Positions 1-8,422 of a stretch of DNA of 64,000 nt are shown here, in pieces (the first letter of the stretch is position 1; each line of letters begins with the position of its first letter). The stretch spans positions 1,302,001 through 1,366,000 of the forward strand of contig NZ_BAABKV010000001.1 in assembly GCF_039544005.1 (NCBI RefSeq), in the 5' to 3' direction. A model generated the notes under the pieces. The model was not told the origin of the DNA. It did no database searches and saw only the letters and a list, made by a program, of their open reading frames with translations. Made by a program: the position numbers and the translations under genes. This stretch comes from Kitasatospora paranensis. Its GTDB lineage: Bacteria > Actinomycetota > Actinomycetes > Streptomycetales > Streptomycetaceae.

Positions 1-534
1 GAGCCCCGCGCCGAGGATGATCGGATTGCGCAGCGGCAGCCCCAGCGCCCGGCGCAGCCGCGCGCCGGGGCCCCGTTCGGTGCCGGTGCCCGCGTCCAGG
101 ACGGCGAGGACGAGCGGGGTGACCACCAGGACCTGGAACAGCAGGACCTGGGCCACGAAGGAGGCGTCGCCGAGCACCTGGACGGCCACCGGGATGCCCA
201 GGTTGCCCGAGTTGACGTAGCCGGCCGCCATGCCGCTGATCGCCTGGTCGGCGGGCTCGCGGCCGAAGATCCAGCGGCCCGCGGCCAGGCCGAGGCCGGA
301 GGCGACCAGGGTGCCGGCGGCGAACGCCACCATCCAGGTGTCGGCGAACGCGCTGAGCGGCGTGCGGGCCACCGTGGTGAACAGTGCCGCCGGCATGGCC
401 ACGTGGAACACGAAGCGGCTCAGCACCTGCTCCGCCTGGGTGCCGAGCAGCCCCGTCCGGGCGACCAGGTAGCCGATCGCGGTCAGCATCCAGATCGGGG
501 CGAAGGCGGTGACGAGCGGCTGCAGGGTGGGCAT
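1..534 (-). CDS. AEC family (auxin efflux carrier-like) transporter, N-terminal part
   Basis: The reverse-strand frame starts at the ATG at 534 and runs off the left edge, giving 178 residues. It is very hydrophobic, with about five membrane segments. The signature GYVNSGNLGIPVA near residue 113 is the conserved AEC motif. Members of this family export or take up organic anions across the plasma membrane; no substrate can be named here. The C-terminal half lies outside the window. It is divergent from kup. Confidence 0.82.
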   Translation of the reverse strand, partial: MPTLQPLVTAFAPIWMLTAIGYLVARTGLLGTQAEQVLSRFVFHVAMPAALFTTVARTPLSAFADTWMVAFAAGTLVASGLGLAAGRWIFGREPADQAISGMAAGYVNSGNLGIPVAVQVLGDASFVAQVLLFQVLVVTPLVLAVLDAGTGTERGPGARLRRALGLPLRNPIILGAGL

Positions 535-615
535 CGGACCTCGGTCGGGCGCGGCGGTACAACCGGGGCCCGGGATCTCCGCGCCCCGAAAGGCATTCAA
601 CCAGGCGGCCCACCC

Positions 616-658
616 GTCCCGTTGCCTGCCCGGTCCTGCCGTCCCGTTGCCTGCCCGG
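616..658. repeat. 18-base direct repeat pair
   Basis: GTCCCGTTGCCTGCCCGG occurs at 616-633 and again, identically, at 641-658, a period of 25 bases. The two copies are separated by TCCTGCC. Function unknown. Confidence 0.8.
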
Positions 659-689
659 CCCCCACCCGCCGGCGGATCCGGCGCGGCCC

Positions 690-752
690 CGACCTCGAAG
701 GCGCCGGCTTCGACCGTCAAGGCGCCGACCGCGACCGTCAAGACGCCGGCCG
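690..752. repeat. Three tandem 21-base repeats upstream of kup
   Basis: Units at 690-710, 711-731 and 732-752 each begin CGACC and share the core AAGGCGCCG or a one-base variant. The second and third copies are closest. A 21-base period equals two helical turns, which would suit a phased protein-binding array, but it could also be a simple duplication. Confidence 0.75.
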
Positions 753-892
753 TGGCGCCGTCCGACACCCCAGAGGCACGGCGCAGCCTGCTGCCGGTTG
801 CCCGACGGGATGGGTAATGTCCGCCCCACTGGCACCCGTCCCGCCGCCGCGCCCGGCCCGCGGCCGAATGGCATGCCCGGAGGAGGACCACC

Positions 893-2839
893 ATGGCCCA
901 TCGCGACGCCGCCCCCGGGCCACCGGTGACCGGGCACTCGCTCGCCCACGACACGGCGCGCCTCGCGCTGGTGGTGGGTGCGCTCGGCGTGGTCTTCGGT
1001 GACATCGGGACGAGCCCGATCTACACGCTCCAGACGGTGTTCGACCCGAACGACCCGCACCCCGTCCCGGTCTCCACGGCGAACGTGTACGGGGTGGTGT
1101 CGCTCGTCTTCTGGTCGGTGGTGATCATCGTCCTGGTCACCTACGTGCTGCTGGCGATGCGCGCCGACAACGACGGCGAGGGCGGCATCATGGCGCTGAT
1201 CACCCTGCTGCGGCGGTCGAGCTCCCAGCGAAGCCGGCGGACCACCGTCGTGCTGGCCGCGCTGGGGATCTTCGGCGCGTCGCTGTTCTTCGGCGACAGC
1301 ATGATCACCCCGGCGATCTCCGTGCTGTCCGCGGTCGAGGGCCTCAAGGTGGTCGAGCCGTCGCTCGCGGACGCGGTGGTGCCGATCACCGCGTCGATCA
1401 TCGTGGTGCTGTTCCTCGTCCAGCGCAGGGGCACCGCGGCGGTCGGCCGGGTGTTCGGACCGGTGATGATCGTCTGGTTCACGGCCATCGGCGCGTGCGG
1501 CGCCACCGGCATCGCCGACCACCCGGAGATCCTCAAGGCCCTGTCACCGACCTATGCCCTGACCTTCCTGTTCGGCCACTTCGGCACCGCGTTCTTCGCC
1601 CTGGCGGCCGTCGTGCTCGCGGTCACCGGCGCCGAGGCGCTCTACGCCGACATGGGGCACTTCGGCCGCCGGTCGATCACCCGCGGCTGGCTGTTCCTCG
1701 TCTTCCCCGCATGCGTGCTGAGCTACCTCGGTCAGGGCTCGAAGATCCTCGCCGACCCGGCCAACATCAGCAGCCCGTTCTTCCTGCTCACGCCCGGCTG
1801 GGGTCGGCTGCCGATGGTCGTGCTGGCCACCGCGGCGACGGTGATCGCCTCCCAGGCGGTGATCACCGGCGCGTACTCGGTCGCCTCACAGGCGGCCCAG
1901 CTCGGCTACCTGCCACGGCTGCGGATCGCCTACACCTCCGAGTCGACCATGGGTCAGATCTACGTGCCGTGGATCAACTGGCTGCTGATGGTCTCCGTGC
2001 TCACCCTGGTCTTCGCCTTCCGCAGCTCCGCGGCGCTGGCCTTCGCGTTCGGCATGGCGGTCACCGGCACCATCACCATCACCACCCTGCTCTTCTTCTA
2101 CGTCGCCCGCGCGAGGTGGAGCACGCCGAAGTGGCTGGTCGCCGTCGGCGCGACGGTGCTGCTCTTCGTCGACCTGCTGTTCGTGGCGGCCAACGCGACC
2201 AAGTTCCTGCACGGCGCCTGGCTGCCCCTGCTGATCGGCCTCACGGCGTTCACCGTCATGACGACCTGGCAGCGCGGCCGCGCCATCGTCACCGCGGAAC
2301 GGGCACGGCACGAGGGCCCGCTGCGGCAGTTCGTCGACGACCTCCACAGCGGCGAGGTGGCGGCGCTCCGCGTCCCCGGGCTCGCCGTCTTCCTCAACCG
2401 GGGGAAACAGACGGCCCCGCTGGCCCTGCGGGCCAACGTCGAGCACAACGGGGTGCGGCACGACCAGGTGGTGATCCTCTCCATCAGGACCGAGACCGTG
2501 CCCCGGGTACCCGCCGAACAGCGGATCCTCGTCGACGACCTCGGCTACGCCGAGGACGGCATCATCCACGTCACCGCCCGCTTCGGCTACATGGAGACCC
2601 CGGACGTGCCCGGCACGCTCGCACTGCTCGACCCGGCCGAGACGGAAGGCCGGCTGGAGCTCGACCAGGCGTCCTACTTCCTGTCGAAGATCGAGCTGCG
2701 GCGCGGGAAGGAGGCGACGATGGCGCCGTGGCGCAAGCGCCTGTTCATCGCCACCTCCTACATCACGGCCGACGCCGCCGAGTACTTCGGCCTCCCCCGC
2801 GACCGCACGATCATCATGGGCTCCCACATCGAGGTGTAG
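893..2839 (+). CDS. kup: Potassium uptake protein Kup (KUP/HAK/KT family)
   Basis: The 648-residue product has the family length and the diagnostic GDIGTSPIYTL motif near residue 36 after a short cytoplasmic N terminus. About twelve membrane segments follow, then a cytosolic C-terminal domain of roughly 170 residues. Kup proteins carry out low-affinity, proton-coupled K+ (or Cs+) uptake. The start at 893 is supported by GGAGGA eight bases upstream. It is transcribed alone and ends in a hairpin. Repeats at 616-752 lie in its promoter region. Confidence 0.95.
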   Translation: MAHRDAAPGPPVTGHSLAHDTARLALVVGALGVVFGDIGTSPIYTLQTVFDPNDPHPVPVSTANVYGVVSLVFWSVVIIVLVTYVLLAMRADNDGEGGIMALITLLRRSSSQRSRRTTVVLAALGIFGASLFFGDSMITPAISVLSAVEGLKVVEPSLADAVVPITASIIVVLFLVQRRGTAAVGRVFGPVMIVWFTAIGACGATGIADHPEILKALSPTYALTFLFGHFGTAFFALAAVVLAVTGAEALYADMGHFGRRSITRGWLFLVFPACVLSYLGQGSKILADPANISSPFFLLTPGWGRLPMVVLATAATVIASQAVITGAYSVASQAAQLGYLPRLRIAYTSESTMGQIYVPWINWLLMVSVLTLVFAFRSSAALAFAFGMAVTGTITITTLLFFYVARARWSTPKWLVAVGATVLLFVDLLFVAANATKFLHGAWLPLLIGLTAFTVMTTWQRGRAIVTAERARHEGPLRQFVDDLHSGEVAALRVPGLAVFLNRGKQTAPLALRANVEHNGVRHDQVVILSIRTETVPRVPAEQRILVDDLGYAEDGIIHVTARFGYMETPDVPGTLALLDPAETEGRLELDQASYFLSKIELRRGKEATMAPWRKRLFIATSYITADAAEYFGLPRDRTIIMGSHIEV

Positions 2840-2863
2840 GCATCCCGCCCCGCAGGGGATGCC
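2839..2863 (+). terminator. Hairpin after kup
   Basis: GGCATCCC (2839-2846) pairs with GGGATGCC (2856-2863) around a nine-base loop, immediately after the TAG stop. There is no T run, as is common in actinomycetes. Confidence 0.55.
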
Positions 2864-2941
2864 CCACGCCCGAGCCGTGCTGCGCCGGTACGGACGTCGG
2901 GGAGCGGGGCCACCAGATGACTTGGCAGCCCTGCCCCGAGG

Positions 2942-4463
2942 TCACGCGGTGGTGCGGCGGCTTCCCGCACTGAGGGCGACGTAGAGCGCCAGCGACGACG
3001 CCAGCCCCACCGCCCAGCCGTAGTCGGCGAGCGGCTTGAGGAGGGGATCAGGCCGTCGGTGGGGAACGGGCCGCCGTAGGAGCCGCCGACGGCGAGGAGG
3101 CCGCCCACGGCGAAGGCGGTGACAGCGCGCCAGTTCCAGCCGCCCACGTACCAGTAGCGGCCGCCGGGGCGGTAGAGGTCGGCGAGGTCCAGGGTGCTAC
3201 GGCGGACGATCCAGTAGTCGGCGATCAGGATGCCCGCGACCGTGCCGAGCAGGCCGCCGACCACGCCGAGCCAGGTGAAGATGTAGATCTGCGGATCTGA
3301 GATCAGCTTCCACGGGAAGATCACGATCCCGACCACACCGGTGATCAGCGCCCCGGTGCGGAACGTGACCCACTTCGGCAGCAGGTTCGACAGGTCGTAC
3401 GCAGGCGACACCACGTTGGCCGCGATGTTGACGGACAGGGTGGCGATCATGACGGTCAGCAGGGCGAACAGGATGCCCGCCGTGGAGTCCATCTTCGCCG
3501 CCAGCGCGATCGGGTCCCAGATCGGCGTCCCGTAGACCGCCTGCGAGCCGGAGGTCACCAGCACCGACAGCAACGCGAAGAACGTCATCGTGGTCGGCAG
3601 GCCCAACGCCTGGCCGCGGATCTGGGCCTTCTGCGAGCCGCCGAAGCGGGTGAAGTCCGGGATGTTCAGTGACAGCGTGGACCAGAAGCCGATCATGCCC
3701 ATCAGCGCGGGGAAGAAGACCTTCCAGAAGCCGCTCCCCCAGCCGAGCTTGGACGGCTGGTCCAGCAGCGGCCCGAAGCCGCCCGCCTTCACGCTGATCC
3801 ACACCAGCAGGGCGATCGCGCCGACGATGACGAACGGCGCCGCCCAGTTCTCGAACCGGCGCAGCGTCTCCATGCCGCGGGCGATGATCGCCATCTGGAT
3901 CAGCCAGAACACCAGGAAGGACAGCCACTGCGTCCACGGGTAGCCACCGACATGGGACGCCGTCAGCCAGCCGTTGCCGATCAGCTTGCCCGCCAGCAGG
4001 AAGATGCCCTCGCCGCCGATCCAGGTCTGGATGCCGAACCACGCGCACGCCACCGCCGCCCGCACCATCGCCGGCAGGTTCGCCCCCGCAGTCCGAACGA
4101 GGCCCGGGCGAACACCGGGAACGGAATCCCGTACTTGGTGCCCGCGTGCCCGGTGAGCAGCATCGGCACCAGCACGATCAGGTTGGCGAGCGCGATGGTG
4201 AGGATGGCCTGCTTCCAGTCCATGCCCAGCGCGACCAGCCCGGACGCCAGCGTCCAGGACGGGATGTTGTGGGCCATGCCGACCCAGAGGCTCAGATAGT
4301 TGTAAACGCCCCAGGTGCGTCTGGCGACCGGGACGGGCGCGAGGTCGGCGTTGACGAACCGGGAGTCGTCGAGGACGACCCCCTCGGCGAGGGCGACCCG
4401 GCCGTCGGGGTAGGTCTGCTGGGTCATGGACGTTCCGGCTATGGATGGGGCATCGGAGGACAT
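2942..4463 (-). CDS. NCS1 family nucleobase:cation symporter (frameshifted at two sites)
   Basis: Read with one base added at 4083-4087 and one at 3043-3046, the gene gives about 507 residues, the usual NCS1 length. It has twelve predicted membrane segments and the motifs NYLSLWVGMAHNIPS and NIPDFTRF. NCS1 carriers import uracil, allantoin, hydantoins or related bases with H+ or Na+. As the last intact gene of the leftward catabolic operon it probably supplies the dihydropyrimidine or hydantoin substrate. Both breaks are one-base losses in runs of C or G, so sequence error is likelier than decay. A start at 4427 (MTQQ) is possible. Confidence 0.85.
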
Positions 4464-4552
4464 GGCGGGCCACCTCGGGGTCGCAGGATCTCGCGGGGGA
4501 AGACATCGACAGAGGAGAACAGAGGAAGCTGGCAGACCTGCAGGTCAAAGCC

Positions 4553-4777
<225 letters not shown>

Positions 4778-4845
4778 GGGCAACCGCCTTGTGGGGGAAG
4801 GCCGGAGGCCACCCGGGCCGGGTGGCCTCCGAAGGTCACGGTGGG

Positions 4846-5862
4846 TCAGGACAGCGCGGGGATGATGCCCTTGCCGTAGGCGTCGATGGTGGGCTCGATG
4901 GCGTCGTGCATGGCGTAGACGGCAAACTGGTCGACGCCGAGGGAGCGGAGCTGTTCGAGCTTGGCGAGCTGCCGCTCGGGGGTGCCGATCAGGCAGAAGC
5001 GGTCGACGATCTCGTCGGGGACGAAGGCGGTGTCCGGGTTCCCGGCGCGGCCGTGGTGGCTGTAGTCGTAGCCGTGCCGGTCCTTGATGTAGGCGGTGAG
5101 CTCCTCGGGGACCATCGCGGAGTGCTCGCCGTAGCGGGAGACGAGGTCGGCGACGTGGTTGCCGACCATGCCGCCGAACCAGCGGCACTGCTCGCGGGCG
5201 TGGGCGAGGGCCTCGGGCGAGTCGTCCGCGGTGACGTAGGCGGGGGCGGCGACGCAGACGGTCACCGACGCCGGGTCGCGGCCGGCCTCGGCGGCGGCGT
5301 CGCGCACGGCCTTGACCATCCACTCGGTGAGGTAGGGGTCGGCGAGCTGGAGGATGAAGCCGTCGGCGGCCTGGCCGGTGAGGTGGAGTGCCTTGGGTCC
5401 GTACGCGCCCATCCAGACGGGCAGCCGGGCGCCCTCCTTGACCCAGGGGATGTGCATGTCGGTGCCGTCGATCTCGACGGTCCGGCCCTCGGCGAGGTCG
5501 CGGATGGCGTGGATGGCCTCGCCGAGGCGGGCGAGGGTGGCGGGGCGGCGGCCGGCGACGCGCTGCGCGGAGTCGCCGCGGCCGATGCCGCAGACGGTGC
5601 GGTTGCCGTACATGTCGTTGAGGGTGGCGAACAGGGAGGCGGTGACCTCCCAGGTGCGGGTGGCGGGGTTGGTCACCATCGGGCCGACGACCAGGCGTTC
5701 GGTCTCGGCGAGGATGCGGCTGTAGATGACGAAGGGCTCCTGCCAGAGCACCACCGAGTCGAAGGTCCAGCCGTGGGTGAAGCCGGCCGCCTCGGCGCGC
5801 TTCATCCGGTCGATGAGCAGCTGGGCGGGCGGGTCGCTCTGCAGGACGAGGCCGATGTCCAC
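4846..5862 (-). CDS. LLM-class F420-dependent oxidoreductase (TIGR03842-like)
   Basis: The 338-residue product is a luciferase-like TIM-barrel enzyme. It begins VDIGLVLQSDPPAQ and carries GRGDSAQR and LPVWMGAYGPKAL, as in the F420 subfamily that is often found beside dihydropyrimidinase. The GTG start at 5862 lies eight bases after the dihydropyrimidinase stop and has AGGAGA before it, so the genes are cotranscribed. It probably reduces or oxidises a pyrimidine or hydantoin intermediate using coenzyme F420 (or FMN); the substrate is inferred from context only. Confidence 0.85.
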   Translation of the reverse strand: MDIGLVLQSDPPAQLLIDRMKRAEAAGFTHGWTFDSVVLWQEPFVIYSRILAETERLVVGPMVTNPATRTWEVTASLFATLNDMYGNRTVCGIGRGDSAQRVAGRRPATLARLGEAIHAIRDLAEGRTVEIDGTDMHIPWVKEGARLPVWMGAYGPKALHLTGQAADGFILQLADPYLTEWMVKAVRDAAAEAGRDPASVTVCVAAPAYVTADDSPEALAHAREQCRWFGGMVGNHVADLVSRYGEHSAMVPEELTAYIKDRHGYDYSHHGRAGNPDTAFVPDEIVDRFCLIGTPERQLAKLEQLRSLGVDQFAVYAMHDAIEPTIDAYGKGIIPALS

Positions 5863-5869
5863 GGGTCTC

Positions 5870-7272
5870 CTAGCGGTCGAGGTACTGGCAGGTGTCGCGC
5901 CGCTGGAAGCGGCCGTGGCCGGCGCGGCCGTGGTAGGTGCCGTCGTCGACGACGACGGTGCCGCGGGAGAGGACGGTGCGGACCTTTCCGGTGATCTCCT
6001 TGCCCTCGTACGCCGAGTAGTCGACGTTCATGTGGTGGGTCTCGGCGGAGATGGTCTGGACGGCCGTCGGGTCGTAGATCACCACGTCGGCGTCGGCGCC
6101 GGGCGCGATGGTGCCCTTGCGCGGGTAGAGGCCGAACATCCGGGCGGGGGTGGCGCAGGCGATCTCGATCCAGCGGCGCCGGGTGATGTGGCCGTCGACG
6201 ACGGCCTGGTGCAGCAGGTCCATCCGGTTCTCGACGCCGGGCAGACCGTTCGGGATCTTGGAGAAGTCGCCGCGGCCGAGGTCCTTCTGACCGGTGAAGC
6301 AGAACGGGCAGTGGTCCGTGGAGACCACTTGGAGGTCGTTGGTGCGCAGGCCCTTCCACAGCTCGGCCTGGTGCTCCTTGGGTCGCAGCGGGGTGGAGCA
6401 GACGTACTTGGCGCCCTCGAAGCCGGGTTCGGCGAGGTTGTCGGTGGAGAGGAAGAGGTACTGCGGGCAGGTCTCGCCGAAGACCGGCAGGCCCTGGTCG
6501 CGGGCGCCGGCGATCTCGGCGACGGCCGAGGCGGCGGAGACGTGCACGACGTAGAGCGGGGAGCCCGCGACCTGGGCGAGCTTGATGGCGCGGTGGGTGG
6601 CCTCGGCCTCCAGGAGTTCGCGGCGGACCTCGCCGTGGTAGCGGGGTCCGTCCGGCCGGCGGCGAGGGCCTGCTCGACGAGGACGTCGATGGCGATGCCG
6701 TTCTCGGCGTGCATCATGACCAGGCCGCCGTTGTCGGCGCCGCGCTGCATGGCGCGCAGGATCCTGCCGTCGTCGCTGTAGAAGACGCCGGGGTAGGCCA
6801 TGAACAGCTTGAAGGAGGTGATGCCCTCCCCCACCAGGAGGTCCATCTCCTTGAGGCTGGCGTCGTTGACGTCGGCGAGGATCATGTGGAAGCCGTAGTC
6901 GATCGCGCAGTTGCCCTCGGCCTTGGTGTGCCAGGCGTCGAGGCCCTCGCGGAGCGAGGCGCCGACGGACTGGACGGCGAAGTCGACGATGGTGGTGGTG
7001 CCGCCCCAGGCGGCGGCGCGGGTGCCGGTCTCGAAGGTGTCGGAGGCGAAGGTGCCGCCGAAGGGCAGCTCCATGTGGGTGTGGGCGTCGACGCCGCCGG
7101 GGATGACGTAGGCCCCAGTGGCGTCGATGACGCGGTCGGCCGTCCAGCCCTGGGCGACGGTGCTGCCGGTGGTGGCGAGGGCGACGATCCGCTCGTCCTC
7201 GATGAGGACGTCGGCGTTCAGTTCCTCGGCCGCGGTGACGACGAGGCCGCCGCGGATGACCGTACGGGTCAT
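5870..7272 (-). CDS. hydA: Dihydropyrimidinase / D-hydantoinase (frameshifted)
   Basis: With one base restored in the G run at 6643-6646 the gene encodes about 467 residues, typical of the family. Metal ligands are visible: HTH in VDAHTHMELPFGG near residue 58, the carboxylated Lys in SFKLFMAYPG, MMHAENG, VHVSAAS and the Asp in VSTDHCPF. The enzyme opens the ring of dihydrouracil, dihydrothymine or 5-substituted hydantoins to N-carbamoyl acids. AGGAGA precedes the ATG and only 14 bases separate it from the amidohydrolase gene upstream. Without the correction the reading frame breaks after GRTDP. Confidence 0.9.
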
Positions 7273-7286
7273 GGGCCGTTCTCCTC

Positions 7287-8129
7287 TCAGGCCTCGGTGA
7301 GCGGGCCGTAGGCCTCGGGACGGCGGTCCCGGTAGAACGCCCACTGCTGGCGGACCTGTTCGATGATGTCCAGGTCGAGGTCGCGGACGACGAGTTCCTC
7401 GTCCTTGTCGGAGGCGACCTCGCCGACGAACTGGCCGCGCGGGTCGACGAAATAGCTGGTGCCGTAGAAGTCGTTGTCGCCGTACTCCTCGACGCCGACC
7501 CGGTTGATCGCGGCGATGTAGTACTCGTTGGCGACGGCGGCGGCGGGCTGCTCCAGCTGCCAGAGGTAGGCGGAGAGGCCGCGGCTGGTGGCGGACGGGT
7601 TGTAGACGATCTCCGCGCCGGCCAGACCGAGGGCGCGCCAGCCCTCGGGGAAGTGCCGGTCGTAGCAGATGTAGACGCCGACCTTGCCGACCGCGGTGTC
7701 GAAGACCGGCCAGCCGAGGTTTCCGGGCTTGAAGTAGTACTTCTCCCAGAATCCCTTGACCTGCGGGATGTGGTGCTTGCGGTACTTGCCGAGGTAGCTG
7801 CCGTCGGCGTCGATGACGGCGGCGGTGTTGTAGTAGAAGCCGGACTGCTCGACCTCGTAGACCGGGACGACGATCACCAGGCCGAGCTCCCGGGCGAGGG
7901 CGCTCATCCGCTGCACGGTGGGGCCGTCCGGGACGGCCTCGGCCCAGTCGTAGTGCTCCGGCTCCTGGACCTGGCAGAAGTAGGGGGCGTTGAAGACCTC
8001 CTGGAATCCGATGATCTGCGCGCCCTGGGCGGCGGCGTCCCGGGCGGCCTTTTCGTGGGCCGCGATCATCGTCTCCTTGTCCCCCGTCCACGCGGTCTGA
8101 TACAGGGCGGCCCTGATCACTCGGCTCAT
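7287..8129 (-). CDS. Nitrilase-superfamily amidohydrolase, probable beta-ureidopropionase / N-carbamoyl hydrolase
   Basis: The 280-residue protein shows the Glu-Lys-Cys triad of carbon-nitrogen hydrolases: E in GFQEVFNAPYF, K in KYRKHHIPQ, and C in VYICYDRHFPEGW. The long NPSATSRGLS region resembles beta-ureidopropionases. It would cleave N-carbamoyl-beta-alanine (or another N-carbamoyl amino acid) to the amino acid, CO2 and ammonia, the step after dihydropyrimidinase. It is the first gene of the leftward operon; an inverted repeat lies 90-115 bases upstream. Confidence 0.9.
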   Translation of the reverse strand: MSRVIRAALYQTAWTGDKETMIAAHEKAARDAAAQGAQIIGFQEVFNAPYFCQVQEPEHYDWAEAVPDGPTVQRMSALARELGLVIVVPVYEVEQSGFYYNTAAVIDADGSYLGKYRKHHIPQVKGFWEKYYFKPGNLGWPVFDTAVGKVGVYICYDRHFPEGWRALGLAGAEIVYNPSATSRGLSAYLWQLEQPAAAVANEYYIAAINRVGVEEYGDNDFYGTSYFVDPRGQFVGEVASDKDEELVVRDLDLDIIEQVRQQWAFYRDRRPEAYGPLTEA

Positions 8130-8422
8130 CGCTCGTCTCCTCGCAGAAGGCGGTGTAGACCGTCGAGATTAGGAGTCCGGGAGCCGTCGGGTGGAGTACC
8201 ACGCTGTAACGCAACCCGGCGTTTCGCGTTCCGCCGCGAAACCATGATCGGATGTAAATCCCATGCATATGACGGAGCGGCTCGAAACGCGTTAAACCCG
8301 GGTTTCCAGCGGGAATGCTGCGTTGCTTTCCGTCGCCGCCGGGCGGGCCCGGAGCCCGCCCGGAGCGGGGTGATCGTGCACGGGCTTTGCCCGGGGTGAT
8401 CCCGACCAGGCAAGATGGGCCG
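8130..8422. other. Divergent promoter region of the pyrimidine/hydantoin operon and the helicase gene
   Basis: This 293-base region has no gene and is richer in A/T than its surroundings between about 8160 and 8320. It contains a perfect 8-base inverted repeat (8221-8242) and two short palindromes: AACGCGTT (8286-8293) and AAACCCGGGTTT (8294-8305). Confidence 0.6.
8221..8242. promoter_or_regulatory. Candidate operator: GTTTCGCG-N6-CGCGAAAC
   Basis: The two 8-base arms (8221-8228 and 8235-8242) are perfectly complementary with six bases between. The site sits about 92 bases upstream of the amidohydrolase start, a suitable place for the operon's regulator. No regulator gene for the operon is visible nearby. 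Confidence 0.55.

Larger units (their letters stand above)
535..892. other. Divergent intergenic region between the AEC permease and kup
   Basis: This 358-base stretch has no convincing gene. It should hold the promoters of both flanking genes. It contains an 18-base perfect direct repeat (616-633 and 641-658) and three tandem 21-base units (690-752). The ribosome site GGAGG for kup is at its right end. Confidence 0.6.

Noticed and set aside
535..892. Possible c-di-AMP (ydaO) riboswitch upstream of kup
   Set aside because: I looked for the conserved core elements and found none; only repeats are visible.
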